From Mucilaginibacter endophyticus (GTDB lineage: Bacteria; Bacteroidota; Bacteroidia; Sphingobacteriales; Sphingobacteriaceae), in contig NZ_QPCG01000002.1 of the NCBI RefSeq assembly GCF_003351025.1, positions 1,257,288 through 1,321,287 of the forward strand: a stretch of DNA of 64,000 nt. The letters are read 5' to 3'. Position numbers and translations under genes: made by a program. Shown piece by piece: positions 43,656 to 52,804 of this stretch (within the stretch, counting starts at the first letter, position 1; the number at the start of each line of letters is the position of its first letter). Under the pieces are notes generated by a model that was given only the letters and a program-made list of their open reading frames with translations, did no database searches and was not told the origin of the DNA.

Positions 43656-45638
43656 CTAATTATAAAGCGGGGTACTGTTAAGCTCGATGCAATAATCTGT
43701 AATCCAGGGACCCGCCACATCTACATAAAGAATATTAGGTTTATTAGCTTTATTAATGGTTCCGCTATCTATCCATCCGTTAAGTTTAGCTGGCAGGTAT
43801 TTATTGCCTGATTGAGCAAGATCAATAATGCTCTGATTTTTTTTTACAACATTGGTCAACAGCATTATGCCGTTTACAACTGGGTTTACCTTTTCATCCT
43901 CAAAATCATTACAGACCAGGGCTGCCTCATCGCTGCTCTGCGTTAGCTGCCAGTCCAATCGTACCAGGTCGTTTTTATTAATGCCATCCTTCATCGAGGT
44001 AAAAAACGACTCTTCCCTTGCAAGCAGCTTATCTATCTGGTTGGTGGCTGCGTAAGCACGTAGGAAATTCAGAAAGGTTTTAGATTTATCGGCCATTGAG
44101 TTCGAATCGATCATCTTTTCGCGATTGGCATATTGTTCGAAAGTAATGATCACTTTACCGGCCAGCTCATTCAGTTTAATATCACCTATATTTTTTCCCT
44201 GATTATTATAGATCTTATGCTTTCCAAGAACGCTCAAAATGGTATCAGCCACATGATCAGCAGAGGCTTCCCTGGTGCAAAAATGGCTGAAGGTTATTAT
44301 TATAAACTCCTTTTTATGCCTGTTAAGGAACGACTTAACGGAATCAAGAATATCTTTAAACTGTTCGCCGTATCCTCCTCCCATGGCCTCGGCCATACAA
44401 TCGGACGAGCTATGCTTGGCATAAATAGCATTTTTATATGTCCCCATCCTCAAATCAAACATCCTGATTCCTGCATTGAGCTGCTTTCCTATATTCAACT
44501 TTTGAGTAAGCGTGTTGCAGGGATTGATAGAACCGGCGTGAATACCACCAGTGCCATTCAATGCTGACATGCCCGCGTCATGCGCACCCGGAATAACAAT
44601 ATCTTTTAAAGTCAGATTGCCTTTTGCCGGGAACAGGGTATCTTCCATCCAGTTGGCCGGGTTGTAGCTGGTAAAATAACTGAGATAAAGTTTTTGATCC
44701 TCTCCAACAAAAGCCATGATAAACTTTTTGCTATCAACATTACATATTGATACCGGGTATGGGGTTTTAAAATAATCAGGGAGTTTAAAGCCGTTCACAG
44801 GCCTGTTTTGTTCATGCTCTGAGGCATAATAAATGAGATTATCCTTTTTATACCCCTTCCACATGTAAAACAAACGTGTGGTATTAAAGGCATGGTAAAC
44901 TGCCGGGGCCACTTTCGTTTTTGATTTCTCTACAGCGGTTCTATCAGTCCAGGTTTTGTTTACCGGATTATAATCGGTGTAAAACATGCCATCATCATTG
45001 GTATAACAAATTCGGGCACGATTGTCGGACAGCGTTACAATAAACGGATAATCAAGACTTCGCTTACCTGGAATGGTTTCCAAAACAGCCGGCTTAAACA
45101 CCCCGTTTTCGTCTTGGTCAAGCAAGGCAACTACCATGTCATTTTTATTATCGGCATGCGACGCGATCATCACTTTGCCACCGATCACTGTAGCTGTAAT
45201 CCCCAACTTTAGCTTGGGCGCCTCACCAAAGCTTACCTTATTGATGGTTTGTGTATTGAAAGTAGTGTCGCTGTTATTGATGATATATTTTAAGGCACCG
45301 TCGGTACCTATCCAAAAAGCGTAAATATGTTTGTCTGTTGTTCTGAGTACGGGAGCAAAAGCACTAACCTCCGCCCCTGCCGTGGCATCATGCTGAGAAA
45401 ACTTAGTATCATATTGTTTGCCCAGGTAACAAACATGGATAATACCTGTAGCACCAGCCTCTTTCCAGGTAACAAAGTATCGCCCGTTGAAATTGGTAAT
45501 ATCAACCGCCTTATCTGTACTTGCTCCAGGCAAAAAGTTTACGGGCACGCTAAGACTTAAATTCTGAGCATTGACCGAACTCAAACTCACAAGGATCAGC
45601 ATGCACAGGCATAAAAGTACATTTAGGAAAAGTTTCAT
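43656..45638 (-). CDS. Secreted PI-PLC X-domain-like phosphodiesterase
   Basis: The frame opens at 45677, but ATG 45638 (MKLFLNVLLCLCMLIL) gives a clean signal peptide ending SVNAQ and leaves room for a divergent promoter; it is then 660 residues. The first 330 residues form a repeated beta-sheet, propeller-like domain (units such as FNGRYFVTWKEAG, HIYAFWIGTDGALKY). The C-terminal half carries the phosphatidylinositol-specific phospholipase C X-domain: IPGAHDAGMSAL (catalytic His about 351), LNAGIRMFDLRMG and YAKHSS (second His about 408). Bacterial members cleave phosphatidylinositol or glycosyl-PI. The lipid or glycolipid substrate here is unknown. It is divergent from the outer-membrane protein gene. 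Confidence 0.85.
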   Translation of the reverse strand: MKLFLNVLLCLCMLILVSLSSVNAQNLSLSVPVNFLPGASTDKAVDITNFNGRYFVTWKEAGATGIIHVCYLGKQYDTKFSQHDATAGAEVSAFAPVLRTTDKHIYAFWIGTDGALKYIINNSDTTFNTQTINKVSFGEAPKLKLGITATVIGGKVMIASHADNKNDMVVALLDQDENGVFKPAVLETIPGKRSLDYPFIVTLSDNRARICYTNDDGMFYTDYNPVNKTWTDRTAVEKSKTKVAPAVYHAFNTTRLFYMWKGYKKDNLIYYASEHEQNRPVNGFKLPDYFKTPYPVSICNVDSKKFIMAFVGEDQKLYLSYFTSYNPANWMEDTLFPAKGNLTLKDIVIPGAHDAGMSALNGTGGIHAGSINPCNTLTQKLNIGKQLNAGIRMFDLRMGTYKNAIYAKHSSSDCMAEAMGGGYGEQFKDILDSVKSFLNRHKKEFIIITFSHFCTREASADHVADTILSVLGKHKIYNNQGKNIGDIKLNELAGKVIITFEQYANREKMIDSNSMADKSKTFLNFLRAYAATNQIDKLLAREESFFTSMKDGINKNDLVRLDWQLTQSSDEAALVCNDFEDEKVNPVVNGIMLLTNVVKKNQSIIDLAQSGNKYLPAKLNGWIDSGTINKANKPNILYVDVAGPWITDYCIELNSTPLYN

Positions 45639-45642
45639 AAAG

Positions 45643-45754
45643 CATAGGTTCAAGTTAAATACGAACAGGATTTTCATCTAAAATGAAAATTTATATACTG
45701 ACTATTAACAACTTGAGTGAATTTATAATATTTTTATATAAAAACGAACCTATG
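45643..45754. promoter_or_regulatory. Divergent promoter region bounded by an inverted repeat
   Basis: CATAGGTTC at 45643-45651 and its complement GAACCTATG at 45746-45754 bracket the region between the two start codons; the second copy contains the ATG of the plus-strand gene. The DNA between is AT-rich. It may mark shared control of the PI-PLC and outer-membrane protein genes, or be coincidence. Confidence 0.25.
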
Positions 45755-47194
45755 ACAAAAATCCTTACCACTTTTCTGTGCGTTTTCCTGTTTATTGAAG
45801 CCGTTAAAGCACAGGATGCCAATTATTGGTCGTCAAGTTATAATCCCGGTGGTTTTTTAACTCCCGGCGCGGTGATAGCTTTTAATCGCGATAGCGGGGT
45901 TATGTTTCTGAACCCGGCATTGTTAGCTTACAGCACAAAAAGTACAGCCTCCATCAACGCATCTATTTATCAATACGGGCGTATCAATATAAAAAACGGC
46001 GCGGGTACAGGGCTTGATCTTAAGTCGACATCAACCAACATTATTCCTCAAATGATATCGGCAACCGTCTCACTAAAAGGGAGCCATCCTTTTACCATCG
46101 GATACGCGCTTACCCACAACCCGGTAATGACCTACCGGGTTAACCAGCAACGTGATGCCACACTCAATGTACTTGACGACTCTTACAGCCCCGGGAACGA
46201 ATATTTTTTAGGCCAATACAAAAACGTAAATACCATTAATGAAACTTCCGGAATTATAAGCGGAGGCTTTAAGGCGTCGGACCATTTTGCAATGGGACTT
46301 ACTATTGAAGGCCAGATCAGGAAGCAGGACTTTGATTACAACACAAGCGCAAGGGCTTTATATAACGTAGGCGATTTTGCGCTTCCAAAGTTTTCAAATG
46401 TGCAGGAATCATATACCGCAGGCTATTATAATGTTGGCATCAGGTTTAAAGCCGGATTGGCTTATGATAATGAAAGGCACCATTTGGGCTTAACCGTATC
46501 ATCGCCGTTGCTCCATGTGGCTGGCAGCGGAAACATATTAAGCGACGACCAAACCAGCGATTTAATCATGCCTAAGGAAGCTGACACCGTAAATTTGCTT
46601 GCAAACTCCAGGCAGCGAAGCCTCAAGGTTAATTATAAACTACCGTTTAGTGTAGCGTTGGGCTATGCCATTGATTACAAAGGTGGTCAGTTTTATGTAG
46701 CTGCCGAGTATTTTGCCAACGTTGGCGAATACAATATCATAACCCCAAAAAATCAAAGCTTTATAAAAGGGGCTGATGGTGGCGACGATCTTCTTACGCC
46801 GGAGTTTTTAAAGTTCAAGGATGCCCGTAAATCGGTAACCAACTTTGGGATAGGTGCAAGTTATTTGTTAAAACCCGATTTAATGGGTTATTTATCCTTT
46901 CATACCGATTTTAACAATATAAGCAAAGCCCTTTACAGCATAGATGATTCAGGTTACAGATCAAATACCGGCAACTATAATATTTATCATTGCCAGGTGG
47001 GCACCAATGTTAAAAAACGCAAGTTTAACCTGCGTACAGGCCTCCTGTTATCATATGGCACAACCAGTAAATATTTGCAAAACGTAAATTTCGATAACCC
47101 TAATGAGGCAAATTATTTAGGCGGTTATACGGGATATACTAAAGCATCTCAATTTTCGGTAGGATTGATGTTGTCGTACATTCATAACCTGTAA
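45752..47194 (+). CDS. Outer-membrane beta-barrel protein (FadL/OmpP1-like)
   Basis: The frame opens at 45683, but ATG 45752 (MTKILTTFLCVFLF) gives a signal peptide ending AVKAQ; 480 residues. The body alternates as transmembrane beta strands with aromatic girdles. Features include GVMFLNPALLAYS near the start (the FadL/OmpP1-type NPA motif), repeated glycine-rich strands such as SGIISGGFKASDHFAMGLTIEG and AGLAYDNERHHLGLTVSSP, and a final QFSVGLMLSYIHNL strand. It probably is a channel for hydrophobic compounds. It starts divergently from the PI-PLC gene, which may link it to lipid use. Confidence 0.78.
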   Translation: MTKILTTFLCVFLFIEAVKAQDANYWSSSYNPGGFLTPGAVIAFNRDSGVMFLNPALLAYSTKSTASINASIYQYGRINIKNGAGTGLDLKSTSTNIIPQMISATVSLKGSHPFTIGYALTHNPVMTYRVNQQRDATLNVLDDSYSPGNEYFLGQYKNVNTINETSGIISGGFKASDHFAMGLTIEGQIRKQDFDYNTSARALYNVGDFALPKFSNVQESYTAGYYNVGIRFKAGLAYDNERHHLGLTVSSPLLHVAGSGNILSDDQTSDLIMPKEADTVNLLANSRQRSLKVNYKLPFSVALGYAIDYKGGQFYVAAEYFANVGEYNIITPKNQSFIKGADGGDDLLTPEFLKFKDARKSVTNFGIGASYLLKPDLMGYLSFHTDFNNISKALYSIDDSGYRSNTGNYNIYHCQVGTNVKKRKFNLRTGLLLSYGTTSKYLQNVNFDNPNEANYLGGYTGYTKASQFSVGLMLSYIHNL

Positions 47195-47203
47195 ATTATA
47201 TTG

Positions 47204-47782
47204 CTATTCGAGCAGGCGTTCAAACCGTTTGTCGGGTATAAACCAGGTTCCGGCTACTAATACGTAGATTACCACGCTAATGGTAGGATTTACCCAGGTA
47301 CATAAAATAGCAACCGCATATAATAAAACAGAAGCCTTCCCTTTAAAGTCAGTACCGAAAGCTTGTGCTATAAGTGAGTCTTCGCCGTGATGTTTGATGA
47401 GGGTAAGCGCTAAAATCCGGTAAGCTATACCATTCATGATCAATACCACACCGTAAAAAAACACAGGCCATTGGGTTAGGTGGTTCTCCCCCATCCAGGC
47501 TGTTACAAACGGAATTAATGAAAGCCAAAACAACAAATGTAAATTGGCCCATAATATTTTCCCGTTTACCGAGCGAACGGCCTGCATAGTATGGTGATGG
47601 TTGTTCCAGTAGATGCCTACATATACAAAGCTGAGAAGATAGCTTAAAAAAACAGGAATCAATGGCTTTAAAGCTGCTAAGCTTTCATCGTGCGGAACTT
47701 TCAGCTCTAAAACCATGATAGTAATAATGATGGCTATTACGCCATCACTAAATGCTTCTAATCTGCCTTTGCCTAATGCCAT
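47204..47782 (-). CDS. TMEM175-family potassium channel (DUF1211)
   Basis: A 192-residue protein with about six membrane spans. The hallmark RLEAFSDGVIAIIITIMVLELKVP at the start contains the FSDG motif of the TMEM175 selectivity-determining helix. A second characteristic part is YWNNHHHTM. Prokaryotic members form tetrameric potassium channels. It begins 15 bp after the GH88 stop on the same strand, so it could be read from the same transcript, and its end is 9 bp from the convergent outer-membrane protein gene. Confidence 0.92.
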   Translation of the reverse strand: MALGKGRLEAFSDGVIAIIITIMVLELKVPHDESLAALKPLIPVFLSYLLSFVYVGIYWNNHHHTMQAVRSVNGKILWANLHLLFWLSLIPFVTAWMGENHLTQWPVFFYGVVLIMNGIAYRILALTLIKHHGEDSLIAQAFGTDFKGKASVLLYAVAILCTWVNPTISVVIYVLVAGTWFIPDKRFERLLE

Positions 47783-47797
47783 GAGCTAAATATAGCA

Positions 47798-49006
47798 TTA
47801 TTTGGCAAAAGCCTTATAACGCTGCATAGCTTCAACAAAGTAATAATCGGCATAGGTTAGGGGCACGTCAACTTCGGTACCTGCCGGGAAATGACCAACG
47901 CTATGTTTCAGAATAAAACCACCATTAGTATTCAAATCGGCTCTGTATGCCGGTGCAGATAAGTTTTTGATAATGGTTTGAGCAGTATTAAAATATTCCT
48001 GACCATCTTTTTTGTCAACGTAGCGGCAAAGTTCCAATAATGCGGAAGCCATAACCGAAGCAGCAGAGGCATCGCGCAATGCGTTAGGGATATTTGGCGC
48101 ATTATAATCCCAGTAAGGGATTTTATCGGCAGGCAGGTTTGGATTGGTCAGGATAAAATGAGCAATATTTTTTGCCTCTTCAAGGTATTTTTTGTCTTTG
48201 GTTTCGCGGTACATAACGGTGTAGCCATATAAACCCCATGACTGCCCCCTTGCCCATGCCGACTCATTAGCAAAGCCCTGAGCCGTTTTCTTTTCTTTTA
48301 CTGCACCGGTTTGTTCATCGTAATTAATTACGTGATAGGAACTAAAATCCGGGCGGAAGTGATTTTTCATAGTGGTATTGGCATGAGTAACCGCTATTTT
48401 GTAAAAGCTGGAATCGCCGGTTGCTTTTGTTGCGTAAAACAGCAGCTCCAGGTTCATCATATTATCAATGATCACCAAAAAATCATTAGCCTTTGAATTC
48501 CATGAGCGGATACAGCCCACAGTTGGGTTAAACCTGGTTGAAAGCGATTTAGCGCTGTTAATCAGGATTTGCTTGTACTCGGGTTTGGGCTCAAGGTGGT
48601 TTGCCGTGCCAAAGCTGCAATACATCATAAAGCCAAGATCATGCGTACCTTTATTGTATTGTTCTTTTTCGAGGCCTTTCAGGTTATTATTAGCCTCGGT
48701 TAAAAGCGCGGCATCCTTAGTTTGCTGGTAAATCTGTAATAATGAACCTGAGTAGAAACCGCTGCACCACCAACTGCTATTGCTTGTTTCAAACTTATCG
48801 GTAGTGGGATGATAAGTTTTCGGGAATTGTTCCGCACCAAACTGTTTAGCCATGTACTTATATTGTACATCGGCGTCGGCAAAGTTTTTCTTGATGGTTG
48901 CCAACACATCCTTCTGAGGTTTAAAACTATTTTGGGAAAAAGACGGAAGGCTCAGCGCTAATAAGCAAGCGGCAAGTGTTGATTTGTACAGGTGCTTAAA
49001 TTTCAT
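47798..49006 (-). CDS. GH88 unsaturated glucuronyl hydrolase, secreted
   Basis: A 402-residue enzyme with a signal peptide (1-24, ending SLPSFSQ). The (alpha/alpha)6 barrel signatures of family 88 are present: WWCSGFYSGSLLQIYQQTKD, HDLGFMMYCSFG, IDNMMNLELLFYATKATGD with the catalytic Asp region, AQGFANESAWARGQSWGLYGYTVMYRETKD, and YWDYNAPNIPNALRDASAASVMASALLEL. The family removes the unsaturated uronic acid that polysaccharide lyases leave on oligosaccharides. The product flows to the 2-keto-3-deoxy-sugar route, where uxuA in this window acts. A 16-bp palindrome lies 109 bp upstream. Confidence 0.94.
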   Translation of the reverse strand: MKFKHLYKSTLAACLLALSLPSFSQNSFKPQKDVLATIKKNFADADVQYKYMAKQFGAEQFPKTYHPTTDKFETSNSSWWCSGFYSGSLLQIYQQTKDAALLTEANNNLKGLEKEQYNKGTHDLGFMMYCSFGTANHLEPKPEYKQILINSAKSLSTRFNPTVGCIRSWNSKANDFLVIIDNMMNLELLFYATKATGDSSFYKIAVTHANTTMKNHFRPDFSSYHVINYDEQTGAVKEKKTAQGFANESAWARGQSWGLYGYTVMYRETKDKKYLEEAKNIAHFILTNPNLPADKIPYWDYNAPNIPNALRDASAASVMASALLELCRYVDKKDGQEYFNTAQTIIKNLSAPAYRADLNTNGGFILKHSVGHFPAGTEVDVPLTYADYYFVEAMQRYKAFAK

Positions 49007-49114
49007 AGACTATAACTGGTTAATGTGCATATGCAGGGCACAATTCAGTTATAAAAGTGCAGATTTTACACGCACAAAAACAAGCAACATACGGGCATTT
49101 GCCCATATTTTTCT

Positions 49115-49130
49115 ACTACATCGATGTAGT
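49115..49130. promoter_or_regulatory. 16-bp palindrome ACTACATCGATGTAGT upstream of GH88
   Basis: A perfect 16-bp dyad centred on TCGA, 109 bp upstream of the GH88 start, resembling an operator of a LacI-type or other dimeric sugar regulator. No such regulator gene is adjacent, so the binder is unknown. Confidence 0.4.
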
Positions 49131-49211
49131 GAGGTGAATTTCTGACTCACAATAGTCCGAAAAAAGAAACGGTCATAAATTATAGAACGAAAACCAGAAG
49201 TTAAAGTGATT

Positions 49212-50154
49212 TTATTTTAGGAGTGCGCCAGAGTGAATTTTGTTCACACGTTTGGTAACGGATTCCAATTGACTTTTAAGCTGTTTTATTTGTTGTGTAT
49301 TTTCCTTATTAATCAGGTCTTGCTGTTTTTCTTTTTTGTCCTTTTCAATTAAGTATAAGGTCAGTTCTTCCACTTTTTTTAACAAAAGCTTATTCATCTC
49401 CCCCAGGTCAATCCCTTCTTTAGCCACCTCATTTGCTGATGGCACGTCGGGAAGATGCTTGTTTTGATCAATGTAAGTTTTCACTTCTGTTAATGATGGC
49501 AATTGGTACGCTTTTTCAAAAACATAGTCGGACCACCCGCTTTGCATTTGAACAGTTACGGCTTCTGCTATGGCCTTCCCGCCAACAGCCAAAGCATATG
49601 TAGCCGCCTTTGTGTTGTTGGCAACATTAATAGCAAGTCGACCTGCTAACTCATTGGTGTATGTTGGTTGCTGAACCCGCATTGTACCTGCCGTAGTAAT
49701 AACTTGCGGATCACCTAATGTTAGCGTAGGTCCATTACCGGTTACATAACGCAAAAATACACGAACCTGCTTCCATGGGTTTGGACAATTGGCTACCAGT
49801 ATTGCCTGATTAGCTGATATGGATTTCAACTCAAGTGTAACATTAGGAGTAACAACATCCTGTTGTATCCCAAAAGTTGAGTTAGTAAAATTTACATATA
49901 ATTTAAAATTTGCCACTAAAGGTTGTGTATATCCCCAATTACTGTTACAATCAACAATTTGGCCTACTATTGAAATACCGGTATAAAGAGCAACAGCGCT
50001 TGTATTTAATGTAGCAACAATTCGCTCGCCCGTTATATCTGTTCCGCTTTGATTCCATTCATATAATGTTGTTTGGGTTTGATTCGTTTGAGCGTAGGTA
50101 ATGGTTATTACTGTCAAAAAAAAGGTAAATAAACGTTAAACAGCTTTTTTTCAT
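49212..50154 (-). CDS. Secreted coiled-coil/tail-like surface protein, frameshifted in the signal peptide
   Basis: The continuous frame runs 50117-49212 from a TTG. Upstream, ATG at 50154 begins MKKSCLTFIYLF, whose frame meets the body only if one T is removed from the T8 tract (minus strand; 50116-50123). That gives a clean signal peptide ending TITYAQ, so I place the gene at 50154. The mature protein has a beta-rich half (to about 150), then ATYALAVGGKAIAEAV and a C-terminal module: YVFEKAYQLPSLTEVKTYI, DQNKHLPDVPSANEV, GIDLGEMNKLLLKKVEELTLY and a Lys/Gln coiled coil. The module is common at the ends of Bacteroidota phage-tail-like or adhesin proteins. The function is unknown. Confidence 0.75.
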
Positions 50155-50511
50155 AGATAAGGGATTAGGTTGATACTAAAAACGAAGAAGATTTTCTTTT
50201 ATAAGCATGCTGCAGTGAACACAACAACACATTGATGCTTAGGGATTCAAACTGAAATACAAAGACTTTACAGATCGTCACGCAGATAAGGCGGTTTAAT
50301 GGAAACTAATATATACCTATTTCTACGAATAACCTATCGCTTGATAAAAATGTAAGACAAATAAAAAACGGGGAAACTTATTCATCATATGTTAAAATTA
50401 TGGTTTGACCTCGCCCCGAAATCATTTAAATAGCTTAATCAAAAACTTAATTTTTTCGGATACAGGTCAAACACATAACAAAATAAAATCCGGGGCCAAG
50501 AAAGCGAAGTC
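50155..50511. other. Intergenic stretch, no gene seen
   Basis: This 357-bp AT-rich gap between the surface protein and the secreted hydrolase gene, both on the minus strand, shows no convincing gene and no strong terminator. It should contain the promoter of the surface protein. Confidence 0.5.
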
Positions 50512-51348
50512 CTACTTCATCACAAAGCCAGTCACCATGGTTTCCATTAAAGCCGGTTGCCGGTAAAAAATGATATGATCAGAATTTGGGATGATAGCCA
50601 ATTGTGCCGATGGCAGCAGTTTATAAATGTTTACAAAACTTTCAATAGGGTTATATCGGTCGCGGTCACCTGCGGCGACAAGTACTGGGCATTTAACGCT
50701 TTTAATTTGCTCGGGGGATACGGTAGTCTGATTGATCCAGGCATGCTTAAGCAGTTCAACAAAATCGCCCCAGCGTTCGGGTTCGGGCATGAGCTTTTTT
50801 CGCTCACGCACAAAATCGGGGATATCACGTTCAAGCGAAGCGCCCGACAAGCGTTTTAATTCGTCCATTTCACCGGGCCGATAGCTGCCCGGTGAAATGT
50901 TACCACCTGCAAATACGAGCTTCCTCACCAAATCAGGATGACGAATGGTAAGGTCAAGGGCTATCACCGCGCCATCGCTAAAACCAATAAGTGCAATACT
51001 ATCCTTAGTCACCTGCCTGATCACCGAATAAGCATCATCCGACATCAACTGGTAAGTATAAGGCTGATGACCGATCTCCGATTTGGTATGCCCGCGCGTA
51101 GCGATAGCTATCACCATAAAGTTTTTACTTAATACCGGGATCAGGTTTTCATATTCGGAAATCTCACCATAAAGTCCACCATGTAGCAGTACCAGTGGCT
51201 TGCCCGTTCCGTAAGTTTCATAATAGATGCGGGTACCATCTTTAACTTTCACATAATTACCTGTAGCCGGATTATTGCCATACGGAACGCTTTGCCCTTT
51301 AACTATTGCCGGGATAATGAACAATAGTATCAGTAAAATCTTATTCAT
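50512..51348 (-). CDS. Secreted alpha/beta hydrolase (Ser nucleophile)
   Basis: I chose ATG 51348 (MNKILLILLF, signal peptide ending IVKGQ) over longer starts because those overlap the preceding gene; the protein is 278 residues. The fold motifs are VLLHGGLYGEISEY (oxyanion), ATRGHTKSE, the nucleophile elbow ALIGFSDGAVIA with Ser in the GFSDG motif, a late Asp in VAAGDRDRYNPIE and His in PNSDHIIFYRQP. The GFSDG elbow is common in proline iminopeptidase- or esterase-like hydrolases. It is the last gene of a three-gene operon with two laminin-G-like proteins, suggesting action on a glycan-linked or esterified substrate. Confidence 0.83.
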   Translation of the reverse strand: MNKILLILLFIIPAIVKGQSVPYGNNPATGNYVKVKDGTRIYYETYGTGKPLVLLHGGLYGEISEYENLIPVLSKNFMVIAIATRGHTKSEIGHQPYTYQLMSDDAYSVIRQVTKDSIALIGFSDGAVIALDLTIRHPDLVRKLVFAGGNISPGSYRPGEMDELKRLSGASLERDIPDFVRERKKLMPEPERWGDFVELLKHAWINQTTVSPEQIKSVKCPVLVAAGDRDRYNPIESFVNIYKLLPSAQLAIIPNSDHIIFYRQPALMETMVTGFVMK

Positions 51349-51355
51349 AAACATA

Positions 51356-52003
51356 TTAATCAAAAGCTTTAACAACAAGATTTTTGTACGCTCCCAACGG
51401 ACAGTTACCATGCCAGTAACCCACAGCGCCGCTTTTTAGTGATGGATCAAGCGCGGTATAAACCATAGCAGGTTTTGCAGCACCATCAATATAAACCTCC
51501 ATTTTACTGCCCCGCACAACTACTTTTACGTGAAACCATTTATTTTGCGGAATTATAGCTTTAGCCTGGTACTTTGTCGCCTCATAATCCCACCAGTTAA
51601 ATTCAGTCTTTTTTTCGGGCATATATTGGATAGCGTTGATAGTACCTGATGAGCCGGGTCTGAAGTAAACCGTTTCATAATGGTGTGCATCCCGGATTCG
51701 AAAGGCCAAGCCCACAAAACCTCCTTTGGGAATAGTGCAGGCTATATCCATTTCAATAATACCGTCTTTAAAATTTAAACCGGGCTTGTAGGCTAAACTG
51801 GCTGATTTGTAGTTCTGAATTTTCCGCTTGATAAGTAAGGCCTTTTGCCCGTCAAATGTGCCCAGTTCATAATCAAGTGTATCATTTTTTGGGATGATCC
51901 ATTGTTTGGGGTTTACAACTGAAAGGTCATGTACCTGGTACTTTTGCTGTGCCTGTATTTTTACAGTGGCAAACAGCACTAACATTAAGATTAACTTTTT
52001 CAT
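51356..52003 (-). CDS. Secreted laminin-G / DUF1080-like protein
   Basis: ATG 52003 (MKKLILMLVLF) gives a signal peptide ending VKIQAQ; 215 residues. An earlier start at 52045 would overlap the gene before it. A jelly-roll pattern is evident: DGQKALLIKRKI, FKDGIIEMDIACTIPKGGFVGLAFRI, HHYETVYFRPG, NKWFHVKVVVRGSKMEVYIDG and KSGAVGYWHGNCPLGAYKNLVV. It resembles the 3-keto-disaccharide hydrolase / DUF1080 concanavalin-like domain but is shorter. Carbohydrate binding is the natural guess. It is the paralogue of the preceding gene. Confidence 0.8.
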   Translation of the reverse strand: MKKLILMLVLFATVKIQAQQKYQVHDLSVVNPKQWIIPKNDTLDYELGTFDGQKALLIKRKIQNYKSASLAYKPGLNFKDGIIEMDIACTIPKGGFVGLAFRIRDAHHYETVYFRPGSSGTINAIQYMPEKKTEFNWWDYEATKYQAKAIIPQNKWFHVKVVVRGSKMEVYIDGAAKPAMVYTALDPSLKSGAVGYWHGNCPLGAYKNLVVKAFD

Positions 52004-52019
52004 GATGGCTGGTTTATAA

Positions 52020-52670
52020 TTATTGGTAGATAACAAGGTTGGCAAAATCGCCGGGAAGCCCTGACGACCACAGGCCGATAAGTCCGCTTTGCCGGTTATT
52101 CAGTTTTTTTACTTTAAGCGATGGCTGATCAGAATGATTAACATACACAGTAATATCATCGGCATTAATCACAATACGCGCGTGAAACCAGGCCGTAGCC
52201 TCCGGAAATGGGTTCACCGCGTTTTCATAAACAAGGGGATGCTCTTTGCGGAGTTTATCCCAGGGAAAATCAGGCTCACTGATGTATTGAACTGTATGTT
52301 TACGACGTAAGGTATCTGAAGTTTGAAAATTAAAGGGTCGGAAATAGATTACATCGTTGGTTGTGGTGTCCACACCGTGGAAGGCTATACCTAAAAAGCT
52401 TTGCTGAAAAACATCCCTCCCACGCAAATCAACATCAACAACACCGGTTTTAAAATCTACATTCTTAAGCCATAAAATACCATCGGTGGTTAGGCCTTGT
52501 TTACTGCCGTCGGTAACTTCTGTAACAGTTTGACGAGGATAAGCTTTTAGCAGCTTATTTTCCTTAAGCAGGCGGTTAATATCATATGTAACTTTTTTCT
52601 GCTGGCTGTAACAAAAACTGCAGCCAAGCGTCATGCTTAATAGGGCAATTAATAAAATCTTGTTGTTCAT
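52020..52670 (-). CDS. Secreted laminin-G / DUF1080-like protein, paralogue
   Basis: A 216-residue protein with a lipoprotein-like signal (hydrophobic start, then MTLGCSFCYSQ), so it is either lipid-anchored or secreted. It shares the jelly-roll pattern with the next gene: GVVDVDLRGRDVFQQSFLGIAFHGVD, NDVIYFRPFNF, TAWFHARIVINADDITVYVNHSDQP and RQSGLIGLWSSGLPGDFANLVIY. It is the first gene of the three-gene minus-strand operon and faces the membrane HTH protein 134 bp away. Confidence 0.8.
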   Translation of the reverse strand: MNNKILLIALLSMTLGCSFCYSQQKKVTYDINRLLKENKLLKAYPRQTVTEVTDGSKQGLTTDGILWLKNVDFKTGVVDVDLRGRDVFQQSFLGIAFHGVDTTTNDVIYFRPFNFQTSDTLRRKHTVQYISEPDFPWDKLRKEHPLVYENAVNPFPEATAWFHARIVINADDITVYVNHSDQPSLKVKKLNNRQSGLIGLWSSGLPGDFANLVIYQ

Positions 52671-52804
52671 GGGTTTTGGTTTTAACTTTAGTCAAAACTT
52701 GCAAATTGCCTTTACAATAAAGCTCATGCGGCATTTCAAGTTAAGTTCAAGTTTGTTCAAAGCATTTTAAGGATCGTTTAAACCATATTATTACCTGTAT
52801 ATCA

